DNA from: an uncultured Streptococcus sp.
GTDB lineage: Bacteria > Bacillota > Bacilli > Lactobacillales > Streptococcaceae
NCBI GenBank assembly: GCA_902480035.1
Contig: CABSRC010000096.1
Coordinates: 1 to 5,915, forward strand
DNA: 5,915 bases
Reading direction: 5' to 3'
Part shown: positions 1 through 5,653 of the stretch, in pieces
Position numbering within the stretch: the stretch's first letter is position 1
How the letters are laid out: each line of letters starts with the position of its first letter
Position numbers and translations under genes: made by a program
The notes under the pieces: generated by a model
The model's input: only the letters and a program-made list of their open reading frames with translations
Database searches by the model: none
What the model was told of the DNA's origin: nothing

Positions 1-31
1 GGTTTTCACCACGGATACTATATTTAATCAT
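1..31 (-). CDS. hpf: Ribosome hibernation promoting factor, N-terminal 10 codons only
   Basis: Only the start of this gene lies in the window. Read on the minus strand from the ATG at 31-29, the codons give MIKYSIRGEN and then run off the left edge. This matches the beginning of streptococcal long-form HPF (YfiA/RaiA family), which binds the 30S decoding region and pairs ribosomes into inactive 100S dimers when growth stops. The gene normally follows comFC in streptococci, which supports the call. An AAGTAGG ribosome binding site lies 7 nt upstream, and a near-consensus sigma-A promoter sits at 76-104, so the gene can be expressed apart from the competence operon. The identification rests on ten residues plus synteny, so the family is likely but nothing can be said about the rest of the protein. 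Confidence 0.8.
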   Translation of the reverse strand, partial: MIKYSIRGEN

Positions 32-38
32 ATTAGTA

Positions 39-45
39 CCTACTT
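39..45 (-). promoter_or_regulatory. Ribosome binding site of hpf
   Basis: AAGTAGG on the minus strand, 7 nt before the hpf ATG at 31. It supports that start even though only ten codons of the gene are visible. Confidence 0.65.
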
Positions 46-75
46 TCTAAACATTATGTTTTTATTTATATGTAT

Positions 76-104
76 ATTATAACGCTTTCATAAAGTTTTT
101 GCAA
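76..104 (-). promoter_or_regulatory. Sigma-A promoter of hpf
   Basis: On the minus strand a TTGCAA -35 (104-99) and a perfect TATAAT -10 (81-76) are separated by exactly 17 bp. Transcription should start near position 69, giving a leader of about 38 nt before the hpf ATG. This is the best-matching promoter in the window. It lies just past the comFC stop codon, so hpf has a housekeeping promoter independent of the upstream competence genes. Confidence 0.8.
77..90 (-). promoter_or_regulatory. cre-like CcpA operator over the hpf -10
   Basis: The minus strand reads TGAAAGCGTTATAA. Against the catabolite-responsive element consensus TGWAANCGNTNWCA the only mismatch is A for C at position 13. It covers the whole -10 region of the hpf promoter except its last base, and bound CcpA there would be expected to repress. 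The match and position are read directly; binding is inferred. Confidence 0.5.
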
Positions 105-112
105 ATCTTTTT

Positions 113-778
113 TTACCTTGCGATTGAAAATGTCTTTATTTCTTTCACACCTTTTTCAATTAGTAGGCGCTTCATTAATTCGATTGTTTTGCCCGTTGTG
201 TAGATATCATCAAAGATAAGATATTTCTGCTTTTTTGAAACTTCTTCTTTTAATTGAAAGTGTTGAGAGGTTTTTAATCTTTCTTCTCTTGTTTTTTTTG
301 ATTGGGCTAAGCTGTCTTCTTTTTGGAAGAGACTGCTGTACTTTATTTCTGCAAAATCTAATATAGTCGATACTTGATTGAATCCTCTCTCCTGCTTTTT
401 TTCATGGCTGATTGGAGTCGGTATTATCGTATAGCTTTTATACTTTTTCAAAGCTTTTTTGATATCACATGCAAATACCATTCCTAATAAACGATCGCCT
501 TCAAATTTATATCGCTTGAAATAGTCCTTCATTGCTGCATTATATTTATATAATGCTTCATGTTCTACTATATTCCCCTTTTGTATCCAGTATTCGCAAT
601 CTTTACATATTTTCTCCTCCTTATCTTTATAACATCTAGGACAATGGATTTCGCCAATTTGTTCGAAGTCTTCTTTGCATTCTTTACAAATCCATTCTTC
701 TTGTTGATTCATAAAAATAAGGTCTGTGAAATGTTCACCAGTTTTCAACTCTTTAGTACAAAGCAAACATTCTTTCAA
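113..778 (-). CDS. comFC: ComFC, late-competence phosphoribosyltransferase-like protein
   Basis: ComFC is a cytosolic protein needed for efficient natural transformation. It works with ComFA on single-stranded DNA entering through the ComEC channel; its exact chemistry is unsettled. The 221 residues match the family length. The N-terminus carries four CxxC pairs (C4/C7, C31/C34, C46/C49, C58/C61) typical of zinc binding. The C-terminal half is a type I phosphoribosyltransferase fold with the PRPP-loop motif FDDIYTTGKT at residues 189-198. The ERGFNQ motif at 130-135 is also family-typical. Translation starts at TTG (778-776), which overlaps the comFA stop as TTGA and has an AGGAGG site 7 nt upstream, indicating translational coupling. 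The next ATG in frame (M23) would remove the first zinc pair. The gene is AT- and lysine-rich, and no terminator is seen before hpf. Confidence 0.95.
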   Translation of the reverse strand: MKECLLCTKELKTGEHFTDLIFMNQQEEWICKECKEDFEQIGEIHCPRCYKDKEEKICKDCEYWIQKGNIVEHEALYKYNAAMKDYFKRYKFEGDRLLGMVFACDIKKALKKYKSYTIIPTPISHEKKQERGFNQVSTILDFAEIKYSSLFQKEDSLAQSKKTREERLKTSQHFQLKEEVSKKQKYLIFDDIYTTGKTIELMKRLLIEKGVKEIKTFSIAR

Positions 779-2073
779 AATCCAGCCTCCTGATTCATTT
801 CCTTTATTTCTTTGATCGCTTTCTTCATTTCTCGTGTTATGCCATCTGATAGAAAAAGTAGTTTACCTGTTGGTCTTTCTTTACTTCGACCGACTCTTCC
901 TGAAATTTGTACGAGAGCACTTTTAGTAAATAATTTGTGATTACTTTCTAAAACAAAGACATCTACAAGCGGAAAGGTCACTCCTCTTTCTAAAATTGTT
1001 GTCGAGACTAGCATGGTTATGGCTTTGTTTCTAAACTCTTCTACCATTCGTAGACGGTCTGTTGTCTGTGAGGATACAAAACCTACTGTTTCTTTGGGAA
1101 AGTATTTTTTTAAGTTCTCAGTAAATTGTTGTCCTAATTCTATTTCAGATACAAAGATTAACAATGGGTAGTGAGTCTGTCTTTGTTTCTTGATCAGTTG
1201 CAATAGTTCGTAAGGGATTCTTCCTTTTTCTATTTTTTCTCTAATTTTCGGCACCCATTTTATTTCAGGGACCACTAGTGGGTTCCCATGAAATCTTCTT
1301 GGAAGACTATAACGAATGATTTCTTTTTTCTTGACCTTTTTATCTAACTCATCTGTAGAGGTTGCTGTTAAATATAGGGTATTCCCCTCTTTTTTTATTG
1401 CATTCTGAGCTGCTTTATATAAGATTGGATTGTCTACATAGGGAAAAGCATCTACTTCATCTATAATAAGGAGATCAAAGGCCTGATAAAACTTTAGCAA
1501 TTGATGGGTTGTAGCGATCACCAAAGGTGTTCTAAAATAGGGCTCCGATTCTCCATGAAGTAAAGAGATGGGGCAGGAAAAATCTTCCTTCATCCTTCCG
1601 TACAGTTCGATACAGACATCGATTCTTGGGGTAGCAATACAGACTGCTTTTCCTGCCTTGATCGCTGTTGCTACAACCTGATACATCATTTCCGTTTTTC
1701 CAGCTCCTGTCACAGCATGTACCAAGGCATGTTTTCCTGCTTTAACTGCTTGGATAAGTCCTTCAGATACCTCTTGTTGATAGGAAGTCAAGGTCCCTTT
1801 CCAGTTTAGCACCTCTTGACCTTCAAAGTCTCGCTGTGCAATAGTATAAAGTTTTTGATCACTCCGGATCCTTCCCAATTGGATACAGGCTCTACAATAC
1901 AGCACCTCCTCACTCAACTTCCAAAGTTTCTGATCAATCAAACTGCCACATCGAAAGCAATGGTACCTTCCATTCTCTTTTTCTATAGCTGGAAGTTCTT
2001 GGGCAATTTCTTTTAGATCATTTGTCATTTGACTCTCTGTTAAGAGTCTTCCATAAGAATCTTCTATCTTCAT
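775..2073 (-). CDS. comFA: ComFA, competence ATP-dependent DNA translocase (helicase-like)
   Basis: ComFA is a superfamily 2 DEAD-like ATPase on the cytosolic face of the membrane, thought to help pull incoming transforming single-stranded DNA through ComEC. With the start at 2073 the protein has 432 residues, the usual streptococcal length. A zinc finger (C39/C42, C60/C63) precedes Walker A AVTGAGKTE (120-128), Walker B DEVD (205-208), motif III TATS (236-239), a motif V-like STTILERGVTFP stretch, and motif VI QISGRVGRS (389-397). The reading frame is open for 29 more codons upstream (an ATG at 2160), but that extension is hydrophobic, antisense to yigZ, and absent from the pneumococcal protein as I remember it. 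No Shine-Dalgarno sequence precedes 2073, and a competence box ends only 7 nt upstream. The gene is first of a comFA-comFC operon. Confidence 0.95.
   Translation of the reverse strand: MKIEDSYGRLLTESQMTNDLKEIAQELPAIEKENGRYHCFRCGSLIDQKLWKLSEEVLYCRACIQLGRIRSDQKLYTIAQRDFEGQEVLNWKGTLTSYQQEVSEGLIQAVKAGKHALVHAVTGAGKTEMMYQVVATAIKAGKAVCIATPRIDVCIELYGRMKEDFSCPISLLHGESEPYFRTPLVIATTHQLLKFYQAFDLLIIDEVDAFPYVDNPILYKAAQNAIKKEGNTLYLTATSTDELDKKVKKKEIIRYSLPRRFHGNPLVVPEIKWVPKIREKIEKGRIPYELLQLIKKQRQTHYPLLIFVSEIELGQQFTENLKKYFPKETVGFVSSQTTDRLRMVEEFRNKAITMLVSTTILERGVTFPLVDVFVLESNHKLFTKSALVQISGRVGRSKERPTGKLLFLSDGITREMKKAIKEIKEMNQEAGF
786..791 (-). promoter_or_regulatory. Strong ribosome binding site of comFC
   Basis: AGGAGG on the minus strand lies inside the last codons of comFA, 7 nt before the TTG start at 778. 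It decides the start of comFC: the full anti-Shine-Dalgarno match compensates for the weak TTG codon and couples comFC translation to ribosomes finishing comFA. Confidence 0.85.
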
Positions 2074-2080
2074 ACTTATT

Positions 2081-2088
2081 AATTCGCA
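2081..2088 (-). promoter_or_regulatory. Competence cin-box (SigX/ComX promoter) of comFA
   Basis: The minus strand reads TGCGAATT, preceded by TTT. The streptococcal late-competence box is TACGAATA, the -10-type element read by the alternative sigma factor SigX. Six of eight bases match, including the CGAAT core. It is the only such sequence in the spacer before comFA and faces the right way. It ends 7 nt before the ATG at 2073, so transcription would begin at or very near the start codon. Confidence 0.65.
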
Positions 2089-2092
2089 AAAG

Positions 2093-2122
2093 TTGGAGAA
2101 AATCATTCTTTTTTTGTAAAAT
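2093..2122 (+). promoter_or_regulatory. Candidate promoter of yigZ, possibly leaderless
   Basis: A TAAAAT -10-like hexamer (2117-2122), preceded by TG, stands 18 bp after a weak TTGGAG -35 (2093-2098). Only 6 nt separate it from the yigZ ATG at 2129, the spacing expected for a leaderless transcript. No Shine-Dalgarno sequence is present. The -10 matches five of six bases and the -35 three of six. Confidence 0.45.
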
Positions 2123-2128
2123 AAGAAT

Positions 2129-2770
2129 ATGGAATATGTTACATTTAAAGAGAACGGCACTGTTCAAGAAGAAATCAAAAAATCGAAATTCATTTGTCAT
2201 GTTAAACGCGTCTCTTCGGAAGAGGAAGCTAGAGATTTTATCAACGCGATCAAGAAGGAACACTACAAGGCCACACATAACTGTTCTGCCTTCATCATTG
2301 GAGAACATAGCGATATTAAACGGACTAGTGACGATGGCGAACCTAGTGGAACAGCGGGTGTACCGATGTTGGGAGTTTTAGAAAATCATCACATCACTAA
2401 TAGTTGTGTTGTGGTTACCCGCTATTTTGGAGGCATTAAATTAGGTGCTGGAGGTCTGATTCGTGCATACGCTGGAAGTGTGGCTCAAGCAGTTCGAGAG
2501 ATTGGACTGGTAGAAATCAAGGAGCAAGTGGTTCTTGGAATCACACTTTCTTATTCCCAATACCAAGAGTTTGCTAATTTCTTAAAAGACCATCAATTGG
2601 CGGAACAAGATCCGATGTTTACAGATCAGGTGGCGACAACTATTTTTGTAGACAAAGAAGACACCAATTCTATCACAGCAGCTTTAGTCGAATTTTATAA
2701 TGGGAAAGTCCTTATAGAAGATCAAGGAATTCGCGAGGTTGAAGTACCCCTACTTTCTGTAGAAAAATAA
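2129..2770 (+). CDS. yigZ: YigZ/IMPACT (UPF0029) family protein
   Basis: This is a soluble protein of the conserved YigZ/YvyE family, related to eukaryotic IMPACT, a modulator of the Gcn2 translation-stress pathway. The bacterial role is not established. The 213 residues match the family length. The N-terminal UPF0029 domain (about residues 15-125) contains the signature DDGEPSGTAG (68-77) and the stretch TRYFGGIKLGAGGLIRAY (97-114). The C-terminal part (about 139-205) fits the ferredoxin-like DUF1949 domain. ATG 2129 is the only sensible start: an in-frame TAA lies four codons upstream and the next Met is residue 80. There is no ribosome binding site. It diverges from comFA, as in other streptococci, and ends at its own terminator. 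Confidence 0.92.
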   Translation: MEYVTFKENGTVQEEIKKSKFICHVKRVSSEEEARDFINAIKKEHYKATHNCSAFIIGEHSDIKRTSDDGEPSGTAGVPMLGVLENHHITNSCVVVTRYFGGIKLGAGGLIRAYAGSVAQAVREIGLVEIKEQVVLGITLSYSQYQEFANFLKDHQLAEQDPMFTDQVATTIFVDKEDTNSITAALVEFYNGKVLIEDQGIREVEVPLLSVEK

Positions 2771-2775
2771 TCAAA

Positions 2776-2804
2776 GAAGCTATCGGCAACGATAGTTTTT
2801 TTTT
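2776..2804 (+). terminator. Intrinsic terminator of yigZ
   Basis: CTATCG (2780-2785) pairs with CGATAG (2790-2795) around a GCAA tetraloop (2786-2789). Nine T residues follow (2796-2804), and the preceding A/G-rich bases can extend the stem into them. It begins a few bases after the yigZ stop and separates yigZ from cysK. Confidence 0.88.
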
Positions 2805-2812
2805 ATCACACC

Positions 2813-2825
2813 CATAAAATTTCTA
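2813..2825 (+). promoter_or_regulatory. Weak CmbR/CysR-type activator box before cysK
   Basis: CATAAAATTTCTA resembles the lactococcal CmbR box TWAAAAATTNNTA as I recall it, with mismatches at positions 1 and 3. It lies 3 bp upstream of the cysK -35, centred near -45, a place LysR-type activators often occupy. The region is very AT-rich, so a chance match is likely. Confidence 0.2.
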
Positions 2826-2828
2826 TAT

Positions 2829-2857
2829 TTTACATTCTTCCCACAAGGGACTATACT
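2829..2857 (+). promoter_or_regulatory. Sigma-A promoter of cysK
   Basis: TTTACA (2829-2834) and TATACT (2852-2857) are 17 bp apart, five of six matches at each box. Transcription should begin near 2864, giving a leader of about 30 nt. That is too short for a riboswitch or T-box, so control is probably at initiation. Confidence 0.75.
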
Positions 2858-2866
2858 GGTTAGTAT
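2853..2866. promoter_or_regulatory. Palindrome over the cysK -10 and start point, possible operator
   Basis: ATACT-GGTT-AGTAT is a perfect 5-bp inverted repeat with a 4-bp centre. It runs from inside the -10 to just past the predicted transcription start. That is where a repressor, or the promoter-proximal site of a LysR-type regulator, would act. The RNA hairpin would be weak, so a DNA operator is the likelier reading. The binding protein is unknown. Confidence 0.35.
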
Positions 2867-2882
2867 CAAGAAAACCTAGAAC

Positions 2883-2887
2883 TGAGG
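2883..2887 (+). promoter_or_regulatory. Ribosome binding site of cysK
   Basis: TGAGG lies 6 nt before the ATG at 2894 and fixes that start. Confidence 0.75.
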
Positions 2888-2893
2888 TATATT

Positions 2894-3817
2894 ATGGCTA
2901 TTTATGAAAATATTACAGAATTGATTGGGAACACTCCGATTGTCAAATTGAACCGTCTTGTTCCTGAAGGAGCTGCAGATGTCTATGTCAAACTCGAAGC
3001 CTTCAACCCTGGATCATCGGTTAAAGACCGGATTGCTTTGAGCATGATTGAAAAAGCTGAAGCAGATGGCTTGATCAAACCAGGTGATACCATTGTCGAA
3101 GCAACTAGTGGGAACACAGGGATTGGCTTGTCATGGGTTGGCGCAGCTAAAGGCTACAAAGTTGTGATTGTCATGCCTGAAACCATGAGTGTGGAACGTC
3201 GTAAAATCATTCAAGCCTATGGAGCTGAACTCGTTTTGACTCCTGGAAGTGAAGGAATGAAAGGCGCTATCGCTAAAGCTGAAGCAATCGCTGCAGAAAG
3301 AAATGGCTTCCTTCCTCTTCAATTTGAAAACCCTGCTAACCCAGAGGTACATGAAAGAACAACAGGACAAGAAATCGTTGATGCCTTTGGAAAAGATGGT
3401 TTAGATGCTTTTGTCGCAGGTGTTGGTACTGGTGGTACTGTTTCTGGTATTTCTCATACTTTGAAAAAGAATAATCCTGCTGTCAAAGTCTATGCCGTTG
3501 AGGCCAATGAATCTGCAGTCCTTTCTGGCGAAAAACCTGGACCACATAAAATTCAAGGGATTTCAGCTGGTTTTATCCCAAATACTTTAGACACTAATGC
3601 ATATGATGGTGTTCGTCGCGTATCTTCAGAAGAAGCTTTCGAACTTGCACGCGCTATCGGTGGAGCTGAAGGATTCTTAGTCGGTATCTCAAGCGCAGCT
3701 GCTATCTATGCTGCTATTGAAGTCGCAAAAGAATTGGGAAGCGGTAAAAAAGTTCTTGCTCTTGCACCAGATAATGGAGAACGTTACCTTTCTACTACCC
3801 TTTACGAATTTGAATAA
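2894..3817 (+). CDS. cysK: Cysteine synthase (O-acetylserine sulfhydrylase A)
   Basis: This cytosolic PLP enzyme makes L-cysteine and acetate from O-acetyl-L-serine and sulfide, the last step of cysteine biosynthesis. All family landmarks are present in 307 residues, the normal length. The PLP-binding lysine is K44 in NPGSSVKDR (38-46), the substrate loop TSGNTG is at 71-76, and the phosphate-binding GTGGT loop is at 178-182. KIQGISAGFIP is at 219-229 and GISSAAA at 264-270. It lacks the C-terminal regulatory domain of cystathionine beta-synthases, and the sequence favours CysK over CysM. The ATG at 2894 has a TGAGG site 6 nt upstream. It is monocistronic: promoter at 2829-2857, shared convergent terminator downstream. 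G+C content appears higher than in comFC. Confidence 0.96.
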   Translation: MAIYENITELIGNTPIVKLNRLVPEGAADVYVKLEAFNPGSSVKDRIALSMIEKAEADGLIKPGDTIVEATSGNTGIGLSWVGAAKGYKVVIVMPETMSVERRKIIQAYGAELVLTPGSEGMKGAIAKAEAIAAERNGFLPLQFENPANPEVHERTTGQEIVDAFGKDGLDAFVAGVGTGGTVSGISHTLKKNNPAVKVYAVEANESAVLSGEKPGPHKIQGISAGFIPNTLDTNAYDGVRRVSSEEAFELARAIGGAEGFLVGISSAAAIYAAIEVAKELGSGKKVLALAPDNGERYLSTTLYEFE

Positions 3818-3828
3818 TTCTCTATATT

Positions 3829-3878
3829 AAAAAAACTTCGGTAGGTTTCATCAACCTATCGAAGTTTTTATTTTTTTT
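3829..3878. terminator. Bidirectional intrinsic terminator between cysK and cvfD
   Basis: A 17-bp stem pairs 3831-3847 with 3853-3869 around a TCATC loop, with one G-T wobble (3841/3859). On the plus strand T3871-3878 follows the stem for cysK. On the minus strand the A run 3829-3835 becomes a U tract for cvfD. The cvfD stop codon (3870-3868) sits at the foot of the stem, and the cysK U tract lies in DNA antisense to the last cvfD codons. Confidence 0.93.
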
Positions 3879-4233
3879 CTTGTTTGCTAAAGAATACCTT
3901 TCCTTCTTTGACCCAGGTCGGCATCTGTTGAGCTAAGGGCGCAAAACCACTCTTATGGCGGTCATTTGAAAAACGATGGTGTCGAATGCTTCGTTGTGGT
4001 GTTTCTTCTAGTGTTCTCAGAGAGAGGCTAGCTTTCTTAGAATATTCATCAACATCGATGACTTGGACAAAGACTTTTTCTCCAATTGAAAGAATATCAT
4101 GAATATTACTTACATAACCACTTCGAATCTCTGAGATATGAATCAAGCCCGTCACACCCGACTCTAGTTCGACAAAGGCGCCGTAAGGTTGAATTCCTGT
4201 GATGGTTCCTTCTAACTTATCTCCAATTTTCAT
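3868..4233 (-). CDS. cvfD: S1-domain RNA-binding protein CvfD (YugI/GSP13-like)
   Basis: This is a small cytosolic RNA-binding protein of the CvfD/YugI (general stress protein 13) group. In pneumococcus CvfD is a pleiotropic post-transcriptional regulator; in the S. mutans lia operon the corresponding gene appears as pnpB. The 121 residues contain a single S1 domain (about 1-75) with the typical stretches GITGIQPYGAFVELE-like at 9-24 (here GTITGIQPYGAFVELE), GLIHISEI (29-36) and KASLSLRTL (67-75). A basic, His/Arg-containing tail follows. The ATG at 4233 is chosen because GAGG lies 6 nt upstream; a TTG at 4260 in the same frame would add nine residues without a comparable site. The start is 1 nt after the ppiB stop, so the two are co-transcribed and probably translationally coupled. 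Confidence 0.88.
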   Translation of the reverse strand: MKIGDKLEGTITGIQPYGAFVELESGVTGLIHISEIRSGYVSNIHDILSIGEKVFVQVIDVDEYSKKASLSLRTLEETPQRSIRHHRFSNDRHKSGFAPLAQQMPTWVKEGKVFFSKQEKK

Positions 4234-4234
4234 A

Positions 4235-5635
4235 TTAGTCCTCAATTTCGATGGTTTCAATCACGACATCTTCTACTGGCTTATCCATCATCCCTGTCTC
4301 AACAGCCGCGATCTCATCCAACACAGCAAAAGAAGCTTCATCCATCAATTGACCAAATACTGTATGACGTTGATCTAGGTGAGGAGTTCCCCCTTCTGTC
4401 GTATAGATTTCTGCGATTTTTTCAGGCCAGCCACCGCGGACCAATTCCTTTTTCGAATATGGAAGATGTTGATTTTGTACAATAAAGAATTGGCTGCCAT
4501 TTGTGTTTGGTCCAGCATTTGCCATCGAAAGGGCTCCGCGAATATTGTACAATTCTTTTGAAAACTCGTCTTCGAAGCTCTCCCCATAGATGGATTCACC
4601 ACCCATACCTGTGCCTGTTGGATCTCCCCCTTGGATCATAAAATCTTTAATAATCCGATGGAAAATGACACCATCATAATAGCCAGACTTAGCAAGAGCT
4701 ACAAAGTTTGCAACTGTTTTTGGCGCTTGATCTGGGAACAATTGAATGTTCATCTCACCGTGATTGGTTTTGATCACAGCGACAGGACCGTCAACCGTAG
4801 CAAGTTCTAACTGTGGTAATGTCAATTCTTTTTCAACCATATTTAACTCCTCTAAGGCATAGAATATGCCATCTTCTTCTAAATTCTTAGTGATATAATC
4901 AGCTTTTTCTTGTAACTCTGGAGCAGATTTTCCCATTGCGATACTAATTCCAGCGTAATCAAACAGTTCTAGATCATTTAATCCATCCCCAAATACTAAA
5001 ACATTCTCTGGCTTCAAGCCCAAATGATTTACAAGATGAGAAACTCCTGAAGCTTTTGAAGCTTCAAAGCGAACAACATCTGATGAATGGGGATGCCACG
5101 AAACTAGGCGCAAGTTCTCTTGCAAAGAAGGGGGCAACTCTAGCTCACTATCCTGTTCATCAAAGGTCCACATTTGGAAAATAGGTTCTTTCAAATGCAG
5201 ATCTGGATCTACGGGTAAGTTAGGATAAATGATGTCAATAGCATCACTGATCAAGGGTGTCCGATTAGACAGGGCAGCTTGATGGCTAGCCACTAACCCA
5301 TAATCAATCTCGGATTCTTTGGCCCAATCCACAAAAGAAGAAACGATTGCTTCATTGATTGGTGATTGGTAGATCACAGTTCCTTTTGTATCTTCTATAT
5401 AGGCACCGTTTAAGGTTACTAGAAAATCAGGCTTTAAGTCCATGATTTCAGGAACAACCCCAAAAATCCCTCTACCCGTTGCAATCCCTGTTCGGATTCC
5501 TTTTTCTTTCAACTGATGAAAGACTTCTTTGACAGATTCTGGGATCAATCCAGTTTCTTTTGCACGTAATGTATCATCAATATCAAAAAAGACGATTTTA
5601 ACTTTTTTAGCTTTATAACGTAATTTTGCGTCCAC
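4235..5635 (-). CDS. ppiB: Cof-type HAD phosphatase fused to cyclophilin peptidyl-prolyl isomerase
   Basis: This 466-residue protein joins two enzymes. Residues about 10-262 form a Cof-type (HAD-IIB) phosphatase: motif I DIDDT with nucleophile D18 and acid D20, motif II T53 in ATGRG, motif III K194, motif IV GDGLND (216-221). Its substrate is probably a small phosphorylated metabolite, not predictable here. After a short linker, residues about 283-466 form a cyclophilin that speeds cis-trans proline isomerisation: FHRIIKDFMIQGGD (325-338) with catalytic R327, SMANAGPNTNGSQFFI (370-385), HTVFGQL (424-430). No signal peptide or membrane segment is seen, so it is cytosolic. The fusion is common in streptococci; the S. 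mutans counterpart is called ppiB in the lia operon. Start is GTG with a purine-rich GGGGGAG site 4 nt upstream. cvfD follows after 1 nt. Confidence 0.93.
   Translation of the reverse strand: MDAKLRYKAKKVKIVFFDIDDTLRAKETGLIPESVKEVFHQLKEKGIRTGIATGRGIFGVVPEIMDLKPDFLVTLNGAYIEDTKGTVIYQSPINEAIVSSFVDWAKESEIDYGLVASHQAALSNRTPLISDAIDIIYPNLPVDPDLHLKEPIFQMWTFDEQDSELELPPSLQENLRLVSWHPHSSDVVRFEASKASGVSHLVNHLGLKPENVLVFGDGLNDLELFDYAGISIAMGKSAPELQEKADYITKNLEEDGIFYALEELNMVEKELTLPQLELATVDGPVAVIKTNHGEMNIQLFPDQAPKTVANFVALAKSGYYDGVIFHRIIKDFMIQGGDPTGTGMGGESIYGESFEDEFSKELYNIRGALSMANAGPNTNGSQFFIVQNQHLPYSKKELVRGGWPEKIAEIYTTEGGTPHLDQRHTVFGQLMDEASFAVLDEIAAVETGMMDKPVEDVVIETIEIED
4240..4243 (-). promoter_or_regulatory. 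Ribosome binding site of cvfD
   Basis: GAGG on the minus strand, within the last codons of ppiB and 6 nt before the ATG at 4233. It decides for that start over the in-frame TTG at 4260. Confidence 0.8.
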
Positions 5636-5639
5636 TTAT

Positions 5640-5648
5640 CTCCCCCTT
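5640..5648 (-). promoter_or_regulatory. Ribosome binding site of ppiB
   Basis: AAGGGGGAG on the minus strand ends 4 nt before the GTG start at 5635. It supports the non-ATG start. Confidence 0.75.
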
Positions 5649-5653
5649 ATGAT

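Noticed and set aside
560..793. 77-residue open frame on the plus strand
   Set aside because: It is antisense to comFC, hydrophobic because of that gene's AT-rich complement, has no ribosome binding site and no recognisable domain.
1816..2016. 66-residue open frame on the plus strand
   Set aside because: It lies antisense inside comFA, whose frame shows all helicase motifs; no independent support.
2074..2160. 29-residue N-terminal extension of ComFA from an ATG at 2160 or 2106
   Set aside because: It would run across the competence box and into yigZ, has no ribosome binding site and is absent from remembered orthologues, which begin near MKIEDSYG-like sequence.
2018..2381. Overlapping open frames on both strands across the comFA-yigZ junction (96 and 119 residues)
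   Set aside because: Both are shadows of the comFA and yigZ frames, have low-complexity composition and lack ribosome binding sites.
2805..2893. Riboswitch, T-box or small RNA before cysK
   Set aside because: The predicted leader is only about 30 nt with no stable hairpin or T-box landmark.
3131..3370. 79-residue open frame on the minus strand
   Set aside because: Antisense to the well-conserved cysK; no family resemblance.
4234..4260. Nine-residue N-terminal extension of CvfD from TTG at 4260
   Set aside because: The ATG at 4233 has a well-spaced GAGG site and begins at the first S1 strand, as in relatives; the extension only repeats the overlap with ppiB.
4375..4602. Open frames on both strands (75 and 60 residues) within ppiB
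   Set aside because: They are out-of-frame or antisense copies of the cyclophilin coding region, which is intact and conserved.
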